This document shows positions 8,801-16,888 of a stretch of 52,911 nucleotides of DNA, piece by piece. Within the stretch, counting starts at the first letter, position 1, and every line of letters starts with the position of its first letter. The notes beneath the pieces were generated by a model, which saw only the letters and a program-made list of their open reading frames with translations, made no database searches and was not told the DNA's origin. Made by a program: the position numbers and the translations under genes. This DNA comes from Azoarcus sp. (GTDB lineage: Bacteria; Pseudomonadota; Gammaproteobacteria; Burkholderiales; Rhodocyclaceae). The stretch lies in the NCBI GenBank assembly GCA_031276015.1, contig JAISNX010000052.1, positions 1 through 52,911 on the forward strand. Direction: 5' to 3'.

Positions 8801-9784
8801 GTCCGGCACCCGTTCGTCGCAGTACCGTGCGATCTCGTAGAGCGCCCATTTGTCGACCTGATTGACATCCAGCCTCGCGCCGAGGCCAAACCGATCATTC
8901 GTGCAGATGTCGTAAAAAATCCAGGCCGGGTTATCCGTCCAGGCCGGTTTGAACGTGCCGTCCCACACCCCGTCGTAGCCGCGCGTGGCCGGGTCGTAGT
9001 TCGTGGGCACGGAAATGATGCGGCCATAAATCTCGTAGCCGCGCGTGGGAATCTGCTGGAACTGCTCCGAGTCGATCTGCAACCCGAACAAGGCCGTCAT
9101 CGGATAGCGCAGTTTCGCATCGATGATTTCGGTGTAGCTGTTCCAATAGGTATCGTTCTGGGTGTTCGATTTTTCGGCATCCGCCGTCAGCCGCCGCACG
9201 CGCACATCCCACGGCCCGCCCGGCGGCAGCGCGACGCGGTATTCGCGGTGATAGCCGCTCGTGGTTTTGCCGGTAATCGTGTCCGCCACCACCTGCTGCC
9301 AGCCGCCGCCGTTACGCTGGAGGTCGATGGCGATCGACACCGATGTGCCCGTGATGTCGCCGTTTTCGTGCTGGTACGTGAGCGCGGGAATCCGGATCGT
9401 CACGCGGACGGCATTCAAATTGATGTTCGTGAGCGTGCGCACCACGGGATTCGTGGCCGTGACCTTCACCGCCACGGCGATTTCGGACTCGACCTGCGCA
9501 AACCCCGGCAAATAGGTTTGATCCTGTGTGCCGCCGCGCGACTCGATAACGATCCCCGTGAAATTGGCCGTGCCGTCCGGAGACTCTATCGGCGTGTCAT
9601 TGAGGTACACCGATTTCAGGCCATTGACCAGGCCGCCTATCGGCCCCTCGCTCACCGCGTCGATGAGCCGTGCGTACTGACGGCTGCGCAGGGAATCGGG
9701 CGATTCGACGGGAACGTGGACGTCATCGTCCGATCCGCCGCCCGCGCCGCGAATCGTCTGGCGGGTGCGCACACTCGTTGTCAT
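5861..9784 (-). CDS. J: Lambda J-like tail tip/host specificity protein
   Basis: A 1307-residue central tail-tip protein that binds the host receptor in lambda-type phages. The start (about residues 1-65: RTRQTIRGAGGGSDDD, SLRSRQYARLIDAVSEGPIGGLV, KSVYLNDTPI) is diagnostic of gpJ. The middle carries fibronectin-III-like segments (PDGAVSFVIAWRRDEDNW; TYLIRVIAVNALGREGP). The C-terminal third has the short repeat-rich region SVTADQLNVTQLSAISGNLGTMTAGNF seen in many J proteins. The length is near lambda J (about 1130) plus extra modules. It overlaps the I-like gene by 4 bases and follows M-L-K-I in lambda order. Confidence 0.95.
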   Translation of the reverse strand: MTTSVRTRQTIRGAGGGSDDDVHVPVESPDSLRSRQYARLIDAVSEGPIGGLVNGLKSVYLNDTPIESPDGTANFTGIVIESRGGTQDQTYLPGFAQVESEIAVAVKVTATNPVVRTLTNINLNAVRVTIRIPALTYQHENGDITGTSVSIAIDLQRNGGGWQQVVADTITGKTTSGYHREYRVALPPGGPWDVRVRRLTADAEKSNTQNDTYWNSYTEIIDAKLRYPMTALFGLQIDSEQFQQIPTRGYEIYGRIISVPTNYDPATRGYDGVWDGTFKPAWTDNPAWIFYDICTNDRFGLGARLDVNQVDKWALYEIARYCDERVPDGFGGEEPRFTCNLFIQQRRQAYEFITSLASIFRGITYWSAGQITAVQDRPGDVVSQFAPANVIDGQFTYSGSSARARHTVALVTWNDPADMYRQAIEAVIDDEGVARYGIVETEVTAMGCTSRGQAHRLGKWILYSERAETETVSFKAGMDAARIYPGAIIQTLDPHRTGQRMGGRLAAATASALTLDAPVTLRAGDNYTISVVLPSGAIQSRGILWGGEADEDVTDIALASALDDVPQQWSIWVIASQNAVPEMWRTLSVTESDTPGQVEITAISHHPDKFAAVEQGIILEPRPVSTLRTIPGPVTDLQAKTVLTSLNAAGMTTRISLGWTPPDGAVSFVIAWRRDEDNWHKDTSAHQAYDIDNVPPGTYLIRVIAVNALGREGPAVEITHAVDNSATAPDVQNLRLEPDFIGRDVSLVWDAMPAAVNYRVRVFDEGSSGGVDAGDGTVLNLLGFDASSISAESTQSGSYLATNDDNPSWMTWEIAASPVQIGSIALKAKLMQDGTSVAELLNGAEVDYTTGDFYGNPTWVFTGIVIDGMLDDEAPRSFGLAQSVGARAIRIRKASGPVGIMGEAYDSGGFIVRAPGTIMASEMLREDWVQIPAYIYGYDKNLTDDGPRRTLKFEVVAYTLLGHSANAATLTASNPPPAAPAGIRVEAGPGQVGVSAIRPTDPDLAGMIVWMSTDPAVPTTDANRVYMGADNANMQFGLQPGVPVYFKLAFYDAFGPTLLNVSNSVSGTPLATGGIKSVTELPASPADVGGDLAVFLDVEDETRRGLWGWDGENWLFTRDGANLVANSVTADQLNVTQLSAISGNLGTMTAGNFTLDAAGFIKGGATSWSAGTGFWQGYDGTVPDGAYKWRVGTPGGAGASWDGTNFTIYGPDGSITLQSGSPISGSGYADWGDLVDKLGPITSANVGTIIPTAAIGAAQIGSLALVGTGNFSVKSGLTGARMEMNGDAIKVYDENNVLRVQMGNLEV

Positions 9785-10326
9785 ATCGAATCCGTCGAGA
9801 GTCCGACGCTCAGCACCTGCGAACCGACGATTATCCGTCCGTAGGCCAGCGGCACGGGGTTGCCCTGGGCGGTCGTGTTCGTCGCCCCATCGAACCCGTA
9901 GGAGGGCAGGTTCTCGGGTTTCTCCGCCGGGCCTTTGGTTTTGGGCTGGGGCGAGAGCATGGTCACGATGCCGCCGATGAGCATCGAAACACCCGCGGCT
10001 ATCAGGGGCTGCATGCCGAAATAGGTACCGACAACGATCAGGACAATTCCGAGTATCGTCTGGAAAACCCCGTTTCTTTTCGCTCCGGCCACGACAGGGA
10101 CGATGCGGATCACATCATCCGCCGGATGATGCAGGGTTTTTTCGTCGCGCGACTCGCGCCCGACGAGTACGTGATAGCCGGGTTCGTTGTGCGCGAGCAC
10201 CTGCCGCTCGAATCCCGGAAAATTCGCCCGCAACGCCCGCACCGCCTCGGCGGGCGAGCGCACAGCAAACCGGTGATATTTGCCGAACGCACGGCGCAGA
10301 TGGCCGTACAGCAACACTGTCATCAT
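9781..10326 (-). CDS. I: Lambda I-like tail assembly protein
   Basis: A 181-residue homologue of lambda gpI. After a soluble N-terminal half (MMTVLLYGHLRRAFGKYHRFAV) comes a hydrophobic pair of segments at about residues 88-125 (ILGIVLIVVGTYFGMQPL and AAGVSMLIGGIVTML), then PLAYGRIIVGSQVLS, the typical gpI ending. The start at 10326 follows GGAG with 6-base spacing; the next codon is also ATG. It overlaps the K-like gene and, by 4 bases, J. It acts in building the tail tip. Confidence 0.9.
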   Translation of the reverse strand: MMTVLLYGHLRRAFGKYHRFAVRSPAEAVRALRANFPGFERQVLAHNEPGYHVLVGRESRDEKTLHHPADDVIRIVPVVAGAKRNGVFQTILGIVLIVVGTYFGMQPLIAAGVSMLIGGIVTMLSPQPKTKGPAEKPENLPSYGFDGATNTTAQGNPVPLAYGRIIVGSQVLSVGLSTDSI

Positions 10327-11051
10327 AGCTGGCTCCTGTGCCGTAAAACGTGGGTCGTGGCGGCCCGCCAATACCCCCCATAAATGTCGCGGCTGGAGAG
10401 CCGCCCGTAGCTGTGCTGGAGAATCGTGCCCTCGGGTGTGACCACGGCGGCGTGGTTCGGCACGGGGCTGGCCACCTGCATCAGCAGGCCGTCATGCGGT
10501 TTCAGCGCCGTGAAATCCCCGCCCCCCATCCGCACGAACCCGCACGCCTCGAAATTCTGCCGGTATAAATCCTCGCCCTTGATCCACCATTCGTCCTGCC
10601 GCGCGAAATCCGGCAGTTCCAACCCCAGCGCCTCGCGGTAATAGTCTCGTGCGAGGCTGTAGCAGTCGAGCACGCCATGCACGAACGGGCGGCCCACCAG
10701 CGGCGCGCGATAGCCCGAGGGCATCGTTACCGTGTGCGTGCCCACCGGGTGATTGACGATCAGCCACGGCAGGCCGGATTTTTCGCAGCCCACCAGATCG
10801 GCCATGGAGGGCGTCGGCGCGGCAAAAACATGCGAATGGCACACGGCCACGATTTCCCCTTTGTCCTCCGCCGCCGCCCAGTCCTCGGGCGCGATCTCGA
10901 ACAGCAGTTCTCCGTCGGGCGCACGGTTGCGGCAGCGCACGTAGCGCAGCCGCCCTTTGATGACGACGGCGAGGCCGCAGCACTCGGCAGGCGCACGTTC
11001 CCCGGCGTGTCTGCGTAGCGCCGGGAGGATCGGATTCAGGTCAATGGTCAT
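10323..11051 (-). CDS. K: Lambda K-like tail peptidase (JAB + NlpC/P60)
   Basis: A 242-residue tail protein with two peptidase-type domains, as in lambda gpK. The N-terminal JAB/MPN domain has the metal motif H-S-H...S-x2-D in AVCHSHVFAAPTPSMAD. The C-terminal NlpC/P60 domain has the catalytic-cysteine segment HGVLDCYSLARDYY and the later His context PNHAAVV. It may locally open peptidoglycan at infection. The start MTIDLNP at 11051 overlaps the L gene stop; longer upstream reading is not supported. Confidence 0.92.
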   Translation of the reverse strand: MTIDLNPILPALRRHAGERAPAECCGLAVVIKGRLRYVRCRNRAPDGELLFEIAPEDWAAAEDKGEIVAVCHSHVFAAPTPSMADLVGCEKSGLPWLIVNHPVGTHTVTMPSGYRAPLVGRPFVHGVLDCYSLARDYYREALGLELPDFARQDEWWIKGEDLYRQNFEACGFVRMGGGDFTALKPHDGLLMQVASPVPNHAAVVTPEGTILQHSYGRLSSRDIYGGYWRAATTHVLRHRSQL

Positions 11052-11752
11052 CGCAGCAGCCCTACCCCCGGACACCCGCCGAACGGCAGCGGGTCGAATT
11101 CGCCGAAACGCAATTTGCAGGAGGCCAGCCGACCCGCGCAACGATCCGCCGCCATGGTCTCGACCGGCTGGTCTTTTTCGTCGGCCACCGGCCCGCCGGT
11201 ATAACCGCAGTACGGCCCCCGGTAGCCGCCGTGCATCAGCCAGGTGCAGGTGTTCTGGATCACCTGCCGCCCTGGGAGTTGATAGTCGTTCACGTCGATC
11301 GCCGCCGCCAGCTCGAATTCGATCGTGACCGGCGTTTCCGCCGATTTACGGTCGATCTCCCACACCTCGCGGTCGATCACCTGCGCCGCGTCCGCCGTGG
11401 GGTTGCCGTCCGGGAAATTCACCGCGTCCAGATATTTCAGCAGGGTGCGGGTGCGCGTGAGTCGCGCCCCCGCCAGATCGTCGAGTTCGCGCACCAGCGC
11501 CCCGAGCAGGCCGTCGGCGTTGGCTACTTTGATTTTGGGGCGCGGCAGCGTGCCGCTGGAACGCCGCTCGAACCCGCTCGCCTCGATCGGCAAACGGGTG
11601 TAGACGTACCCGTTCCAGGTGACGTCGTTGCCCAGTTCGTTTACCCCGTTGTGAAATCGGTAAACGTTTGAATCACCCGCGCGCGTCGTGTCCAGATCGA
11701 ACAGTTCGACGATCGTGCCCGGCGTGAGGGATTGCAGATCGGCGGTAATCAT
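11048..11752 (-). CDS. L: Lambda L-like minor tail protein
   Basis: A 234-residue minor tail protein. The core (MITADLQSLTPGTIVELFDLD; TWNGYVYTRLPIEASGFE) and the C-terminal cysteine set (NTCTWLMHGGYRGPYCGY...DRCAGRLASCKLRFG) match the gpL family, in which four cysteines bind an iron-sulphur cluster. The gene starts with ATG overlapping the stop of the M-like gene by 4 bases. It is part of the M-L-K-I-J tip assembly block. Confidence 0.92.
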   Translation of the reverse strand: MITADLQSLTPGTIVELFDLDTTRAGDSNVYRFHNGVNELGNDVTWNGYVYTRLPIEASGFERRSSGTLPRPKIKVANADGLLGALVRELDDLAGARLTRTRTLLKYLDAVNFPDGNPTADAAQVIDREVWEIDRKSAETPVTIEFELAAAIDVNDYQLPGRQVIQNTCTWLMHGGYRGPYCGYTGGPVADEKDQPVETMAADRCAGRLASCKLRFGEFDPLPFGGCPGVGLLR

Positions 11753-12084
11753 CGTCCGAACACCTCCTCGAACGTGGCCGCCACCGATTTGACGAGCGGG
11801 GCCGGGTGCGATTGCTGCCACGATTTGCACTGCCAGCGCCCCGGCGCGCCGTCCGGGTCTGTCCAGTCGAACACCAGATGATGCGCGCGCAGGAACGCGA
11901 CGAGGGCGTCCGCCTCGGCGTAGTCTCGGTTCTCGAAATTCAACGACCATTTCCGGGGGCGGTTGTTGATGCCCGCCGCCGCCACCTGCTCGTAACCGTC
12001 GCCGAACTGGGCGCGCTGCACGAGCGGCTCCTCGGTGAGCGCCGCGCCGTAATCGTGTGTCCAGGTGAATGTCGCCACGGTCAC
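11749..12084 (-). CDS. M: Lambda M-like minor tail protein
   Basis: A 111-residue protein with the M-family pattern: FTWTHDYGAALTEEPLVQRAQFGDGYEQ, followed by a central RKWSLNFENR and WTDPDGAPGRWQCKSW. It sits between the tape measure gene (4-base overlap) and L (4-base overlap), the lambda order. It acts in tail-tip assembly at the end of the tape measure. Confidence 0.9.
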   Translation of the reverse strand: MTVATFTWTHDYGAALTEEPLVQRAQFGDGYEQVAAAGINNRPRKWSLNFENRDYAEADALVAFLRAHHLVFDWTDPDGAPGRWQCKSWQQSHPAPLVKSVAATFEEVFGR

Positions 12085-15000
12085 GTCCCCGCCAGCAGCC
12101 CGCCGGGCCGTTTTTCCTCGACGACGACCTGACGCACGACAGCGCCCAGGCGTTTTGCCAACACCCGGTAATCGCCCGCGTCGCCGCTGTCCGTTTCGCT
12201 CTGGCCGCCGTCAGCGTTCATGACGATATTGATCGTCACCGGCCCGCCGCTGCCGCCGTCCGTCGCCACGCCGAGCGTGCCGTCCGAGAGCCGTTTCAGG
12301 GGTAGCGCCGCCTCCGGCCCGGCCTCGCCCGCGACGCCGTTTCGCCACGCGCCACCCGAGGCGAACCGGAAAAACGTCGGTTTCGTGAGGATTTCGCCCG
12401 CGCCGAACGCCCCGCCACGCGCGAACGCCCGTACCGGCCCGGCAGACGTGAATGCGTTGCCCTGGGCGCTGGCAAACCACGCGCCGATGGCGGAGAAAAT
12501 CGACCCCCAGCCACTGCCGCTACCCCCCGCGCTGCTGCTCATGCTCGACGACATCGAACTGAACAGGTCGGCGATCCAGTCGGAGGCGATGTCAAGCGCC
12601 TTCGATATGCCTTCCTCCAGCCCTTTCTGACTGTAATTGAGCAGCGCGTTTTGCAGCGAACTGCCGAGCGATTTCGCCAGGCTGTCACCGTTTGAAAAAC
12701 CATCAACCAGCCCGCTCGCCACAGAGCGCGAGAGGTCTTGTTGCAGGCTGGAGAAACCCATTTTGTTTTTGGACTCCTCCGTTTCCCTGATCACCGCCGA
12801 GGCCGCCGTGGCCTGCTCGACCGCATTCACCCGCGCTGCCTCGGACATTTGACCCCAGGCGGGCGAGGCCATCAGGTCGTAGAGTTCGGACATCGCGGCG
12901 TCCAGTTCCATGGTCGATTTCCGCGCCTCGGCAACCGAGGCGGAAATGCTGTCCATCGCCTGTTTGTAGGTGGCCATCGCATCGATCTCCCGCTGTATCG
13001 CGTCCTCCGATTCCGCGTGCGCCGCCACCGATTGCCGCTCGGTTTCGGACATCCGCGCCCACTCGGGCAATAGCATCAGGTCGTAGAGCGACCCCATCGC
13101 CGAGGACAGATCGAGCGTTTCTTTTCTCGCATCGTTGGTGGCGGCGGTGATGTCGTTCATCGTCCGCTGATAGACGGCAGTGGCCTCGGCCTGCGTCGTC
13201 GCCTGCGCCTGTGCCGTCACCAGATCGCGCCACGCCTGCGGCATCTTCTGCCACTCGGGCGAGGCCATCACGTCGCGCAGTGTCAATTGCGCGCCCGTCA
13301 GCCCCTCGGTTTCGGCTTTCGCCCGCGATTCGGCTTGAGTGAGATTTTTCATTACGCCTTCATAGGCTTTTTCCGTGTCGGTCTGCTTCGGCTCGCGTTT
13401 CGCTTTCGGTTCTTTCTTTGCGTATTTCTTTTCTATTTCGGCAACTTTACGATTGTGCGCTTCCAGCGCGGCAATATATTCCGCGTCGGTTTTCTGGTAT
13501 TTTTTCACCGCCATTTTGAACGCGGTGTTTTCCTCGTCGAGTTCCGCGCGCAGTTTCTCGGCATCCGAACGGCGGCCCGACATATATTTCGACCACCGCG
13601 CATCCGCGGCCCGTGTCGCGCTCATGCCGTTGTTTTCGAGCAGCTCGATCTGCGCGCGCGCCAATTCCGCCGCTTTTTCCAGTGCAGGAATTTCCGCTGC
13701 CGCCGCCTCGCGCACAAAGGCATACGCGCCTGTCGCCGCGGCCAGCCGCGCCGACGCCAGGCGTTTTTCTGCCTCCGCCAATTCGTCTTTTTTGCTTATC
13801 AGTTCATTGCTGATGCGGATGTCCTCATCGGATTCGCCCGCGAGCCGACGGCGGACATGCTCCAACCGTTTTTCCGCATCCTCGGATTTTTTCGCTGCCT
13901 CTGCCACCCGGCCCGAATAGGTTTCCCAGGCGAGTGCCGCCGCGCCCAGCGCCGTGACCAGCGCACCGACTGGCCCGCCCAGTGCGGCGACCGCGCCACG
14001 TGCCAGACCGGTAGCGGCTGACGCACCCCGGCTGGCGACGGTCAGCGCCGCCGTTGCCGCCGCCTCGCGGGTACGCGCTGCCGCCAGTGCCGTGCTGTTT
14101 GCCGTTGCCGCCGCCGTCGCAATTGCCGTGCGCGCCTGTGCCAGCGCGAGTTCCGCCTCCGCGATTGCCGCCTGCTGCGTCGCCACAGTTTTCGCCCGCG
14201 TGGCGGCGGCGGCGGATGCCAGGCCACTCGCGTACCGGGCGAGCGCCGCCACGCCAACCGTCCCGGCGGCGGCGGCCACGATGTCGATATTGTCGGAGAG
14301 CGCCGTAATGCCCGAGGTCAGCGCCCTGATGACGCCGTGATTCTGCTCGGCGCTGCCAGCGAACTTCATCAGGCTGTTTTCGGCGCGCTGGAACGCATCG
14401 GCCAGCGTCACCGGCATTTTTTCGGTCTCGGCTCCCAGGATTTCAGCCTGGTTGGCCACGCCTGCCAGCGCGTCCGCCGTGACTTTGCCCTCGTGCACCA
14501 TCGCCTGGAGGCCGGAGAGGCTCACGCCCAACGAATCGGCCAACGCCTGGATCACCCGCGGTGCGCCGCCCATCACGGACTGGAATTCCTCCATCCCCAT
14601 TTTGCCCTGGAGGATGGATTTCGACCACGCCTGTATGACGTTCGCGCTACGCTCCGCGTTCGCCGACGAAACCGTCAGGCCATATTGCAGCGCCTCCACC
14701 ATGCCGAGCGCCGCATCCGCCGAATAGCCGATTTCGCCCAGCGCCTCGCTCGTGCGGATAAACAACTCCGCCGAATTGCCAAACGATTTGTATGTGCGGT
14801 TGCTGACCTCCATCAGCCGCGAGCTGGCCTCGGCGGCCAGGTCGGCGGAACCGGCGGCAATCTGGATGCGGCTGGACAGTTGCCCCCACTCGTCGGCCAG
14901 TTTGATGAGCCGCCCGGCGCTGAACATCGTCGCCGCCGCACCGGCATAGCGCGCCACGGCGGCGGACGCGGCAGAAAACGAACTCGCGGCGGCACTGGCC

Positions 15001-15107
15001 GCCCGGGCGCTGTCGTTTACGCCCCGGCCGAGCTGCCCGATCTGCTGGATCGCCTGTGTGGCGTTCGCACTGATCTGAATGCCGAACTGGATATTTCCGC
15101 TCGCCAC
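12081..15107 (-). CDS. Tail tape measure protein
   Basis: A 1008-residue tape measure protein that sets tail length and is ejected at infection. It starts with GTG at 15107 after GAGG. Residues 60-250 hold the N-terminal tape-measure domain (AGRLIKLADEWGQLSSRIQIAAG, MGMEEFQSVMGGAPRVIQALADSL). A Gly/Ala-rich hydrophobic region lies around 280-400 and a long Lys/Glu/Ala helical region at 405-590. Three related blocks of about 60-65 residues follow (SPEWQKMPQAWRDLV; LPEWARMSETERQSV; SPAWGQMSEAARVNA), which look like tandem length-ruler repeats. The C-terminus has the lambda gpH-type FARGGAFGAGEILTKPT and GEAGPEAALPL motifs. Confidence 0.94.
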   Translation of the reverse strand: MASGNIQFGIQISANATQAIQQIGQLGRGVNDSARAASAAASSFSAASAAVARYAGAAATMFSAGRLIKLADEWGQLSSRIQIAAGSADLAAEASSRLMEVSNRTYKSFGNSAELFIRTSEALGEIGYSADAALGMVEALQYGLTVSSANAERSANVIQAWSKSILQGKMGMEEFQSVMGGAPRVIQALADSLGVSLSGLQAMVHEGKVTADALAGVANQAEILGAETEKMPVTLADAFQRAENSLMKFAGSAEQNHGVIRALTSGITALSDNIDIVAAAAGTVGVAALARYASGLASAAAATRAKTVATQQAAIAEAELALAQARTAIATAAATANSTALAAARTREAAATAALTVASRGASAATGLARGAVAALGGPVGALVTALGAAALAWETYSGRVAEAAKKSEDAEKRLEHVRRRLAGESDEDIRISNELISKKDELAEAEKRLASARLAAATGAYAFVREAAAAEIPALEKAAELARAQIELLENNGMSATRAADARWSKYMSGRRSDAEKLRAELDEENTAFKMAVKKYQKTDAEYIAALEAHNRKVAEIEKKYAKKEPKAKREPKQTDTEKAYEGVMKNLTQAESRAKAETEGLTGAQLTLRDVMASPEWQKMPQAWRDLVTAQAQATTQAEATAVYQRTMNDITAATNDARKETLDLSSAMGSLYDLMLLPEWARMSETERQSVAAHAESEDAIQREIDAMATYKQAMDSISASVAEARKSTMELDAAMSELYDLMASPAWGQMSEAARVNAVEQATAASAVIRETEESKNKMGFSSLQQDLSRSVASGLVDGFSNGDSLAKSLGSSLQNALLNYSQKGLEEGISKALDIASDWIADLFSSMSSSMSSSAGGSGSGWGSIFSAIGAWFASAQGNAFTSAGPVRAFARGGAFGAGEILTKPTFFRFASGGAWRNGVAGEAGPEAALPLKRLSDGTLGVATDGGSGGPVTINIVMNADGGQSETDSGDAGDYRVLAKRLGAVVRQVVVEEKRPGGLLAGT

Positions 15108-15129
15108 CGCTATTCCTCAATCATTCGCC

Positions 15130-15159
15130 GATCATTTTGCCGACACCAGCAAAATGATC
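15130..15159. promoter_or_regulatory. Inverted repeat between GT and tape measure
   Basis: GATCATTTTGC (15130-15140) and GCAAAATGATC (15149-15159) form a perfect 11-bp stem with an 8-base loop right at the stop of the T frame. No U-tract follows, so it may modulate translation or mRNA stability rather than end transcription. Confidence 0.6.
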
Positions 15160-15512
15160 TACCGTCGCGCCTGACGCGCCTCGCGCGCCGCCTGTTCCGC
15201 AATGATGTCCAGCGTCTCCGCCTCCATCGCGCGCAGCCCATCCATCATTGCCGCCCTGTCGCGTCGGGGTATGCCGCGCAGCCGCATCGCCGCGTCAACC
15301 TGCGCCCAATCCAGCCCCGCCCGTCTCGACACCATCCCGACCGTCCAGCGCCACTGGTTCCAAACATCGCACCAGAGCCGTACTGTCTGCACGTTATGCG
15401 CATAAATCGGGACGGCCTCGCGCGCGGGCGGTTCGACCCCGAACGCACGCAGGTCGTCATCAAAAATTTCATCGTCGCACGCGCCGATCAGGGCGCGGGC
15501 GACGGCACGGAG
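15159..15512 (-). CDS. T: T extension of tail assembly chaperone GT, reached by -1 frameshift
   Basis: This frame has no convincing start of its own. It is entered from the G frame at the slippery site 15512-15518, adding about 117 residues (LRAVARALIGACDDEIFDDDL...WNQWRWTVGMVSRRAGLDWAQV) to give a G-T fusion of about 250 residues. The WRWTVGM...GLDW segment resembles DUF1799, a family seen just before tape measure genes. In lambda the GT fusion chaperones the tape measure, and the position here is identical. Confidence 0.82.
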   Translation of the reverse strand, partial: LRAVARALIGACDDEIFDDDLRAFGVEPPAREAVPIYAHNVQTVRLWCDVWNQWRWTVGMVSRRAGLDWAQVDAAMRLRGIPRRDRAAMMDGLRAMEAETLDIIAEQAAREARQARR

Positions 15513-15910
15513 TTTTTTTCCGTCGCGCCCCCGCTGGCGTCGATGCCGAAACGCACCTCCGCAATCGCGCGCCAGAGCGCGGCAGAGAGCGCGCCACCGT
15601 ATGGCCCCTGGATAATCTCCGGCAACTGGCCGACAGGAACGGGTTCGCCAGCCTCGTCGGTAACGCCCTCCCAATCCACGATAAACCGGGGAAACAGCCG
15701 GGCATTTTCCGCGAGCACCTCTGCCAGTGCGCGTGGCGCGATTTCCTCTGCTGCCGCCGGAACCAGTTTGGCGTATTCCCGCTCCGAATAAACGCGGATA
15801 TAGGCCGTGATCCGGTGTTCACCGAGGGTGCCGCCGTCGTCCGGCAGACGCACCGTGACCGGCCAGATAACGGTCGGCTCGCGGGCAATTGTCAGTCCGT
15901 TAAATGCCAT
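15488..15910 (-). CDS. G: Tail assembly chaperone G-like
   Basis: A 140-residue protein between the tail tube and tape measure genes, the fixed place of the lambda G/GT chaperones. It begins MAFNGLTIAREPTVIWPVTV after a GAGG ribosome site; an ATG at 15922 is less well placed. The last residues are FGIDASGGATEKNSVPSPAP, with the slippery codons at EKN. It should bind the tape measure during tail assembly, alone and as the GT fusion. Confidence 0.82.
   Translation of the reverse strand: MAFNGLTIAREPTVIWPVTVRLPDDGGTLGEHRITAYIRVYSEREYAKLVPAAAEEIAPRALAEVLAENARLFPRFIVDWEGVTDEAGEPVPVGQLPEIIQGPYGGALSAALWRAIAEVRFGIDASGGATEKNSVPSPAP
15512..15518 (-). promoter_or_regulatory. -1 ribosomal frameshift slippery site (A AAA AAC)
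   Basis: On the minus strand the G frame reads GAA AAA AAC, so the heptamer A AAA AAC is in the correct X XXY YYZ register. A -1 slip leads directly into the open T frame. The G frame itself stops about 8 codons later. Confidence 0.85.
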
Positions 15911-15918
15911 GTCATGCC

Positions 15919-16869
15919 TCATTGATAGGTGATCGTGAGTTCGTCATTTCCCGCCACGGGCGAGAGTTCGAGGTTCATCTGGTAGGCCACCATGTCCTCG
16001 ATCTGCGCATAGGCGGGCTGCAAAATGCGCGCCTTTGCGTCGACTTTCACCTGATAACCCTCGCGGCTATCCTGTGCTGTCGAGAAATCCAGCGTGTTGC
16101 CCGCGTCCGCCAGCGCGAACGGATTGAACACGGTCAGTGCCGGGGCCAGGACGGTGATGCTGCCGGTCGGCGTGCGGTTCGAGATACTGATTTCGCGTTG
16201 CGGGCCGGGCAGGTCGAGCCGGGCAATCTGGTTCGCCAGATCAACGGAAAACTCCGAATAGGCCAGCGTCACTCCGCCGAGCGTCGCCCCCAGTGTCGTG
16301 GCCGAGCCGACAGGCTGCTCCACCTGCCAGCCGGTTTTGACAACCGTCGGTAACGTCGCGGCAGCGGGCGCGACGTAGATGGACTCGAAATTGAACTGGT
16401 ATAGCGGAATCTGCTGCGCCGAGAGCGTGAGCGTCATCGTCCCGCGCGAACCCACCATTTTGTGCAGCGTGCCGTCTATATTGATATAGATCGTCACGGC
16501 GGGAATGTTTTCCGAAACCAGCTTGTAGACGACGACTTCGTTTTCATCATCGACCGTTTCCGAAAACCCGCAGGCGCGCAACAATGGCGCAATTTTCGGG
16601 GCCGTGCCCGCCGTACCGCTGCCGACCACCGCGACCTGGAACGACAACGTGGCGTATTTGCCGGTCGGCAATGTACCGCCGTTGCCGAAATACGGCATTT
16701 CAATATTCCGCTCAACGGTTTCCGCCTCGTAGGGCGTAAACTCGACGTTCCTCGCCTCGATCCAGTTCAGCGCACCTGTCGGCGCGGCATCCGTACCCGT
16801 CTCCGTTTCGAGTTTGGCGAGGATGGCTTTCGATTTCCACGCTCGCGTCTGTGCCAGCACATTGGGCAT
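15919..16869 (-). CDS. Major tail tube protein
   Basis: A 316-residue protein of the siphoviral tail-tube type: a N-terminal region (LAKLETETGTDAAPTGALNWIEARNVEFTP) shared by tube proteins of Mu-like siphophages, then long beta-rich sequence. Conserved-looking parts are VERNIEMPYFGNGGTLPTGKYATLSFQV and LSAQQIPLYQFNFESIY. The C-terminal third (TGSITVLAPALTVFNPF, YQVKVDAKARILQPAYAQIEDM) resembles an added Ig-like or tube-associated domain. It lies between the tail terminator and the G/GT chaperone. It builds the tail lumen. Confidence 0.88.
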   Translation of the reverse strand: MPNVLAQTRAWKSKAILAKLETETGTDAAPTGALNWIEARNVEFTPYEAETVERNIEMPYFGNGGTLPTGKYATLSFQVAVVGSGTAGTAPKIAPLLRACGFSETVDDENEVVVYKLVSENIPAVTIYINIDGTLHKMVGSRGTMTLTLSAQQIPLYQFNFESIYVAPAAATLPTVVKTGWQVEQPVGSATTLGATLGGVTLAYSEFSVDLANQIARLDLPGPQREISISNRTPTGSITVLAPALTVFNPFALADAGNTLDFSTAQDSREGYQVKVDAKARILQPAYAQIEDMVAYQMNLELSPVAGNDELTITYQ

Positions 16870-16888
16870 TTTCCCATCCTCCTGCCGG

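Noticed and set aside
5549-9844. Two long plus-strand frames (517 and 814 codons) opposite the J gene
   Set aside because: Arg/His-rich translations without any family likeness, opposite an unmistakable J protein; typical of GC-rich shadows.
14337-15791. 484-codon plus-strand frame
   Set aside because: Antisense to tape measure and G/GT, which have clear homology and ribosome sites.
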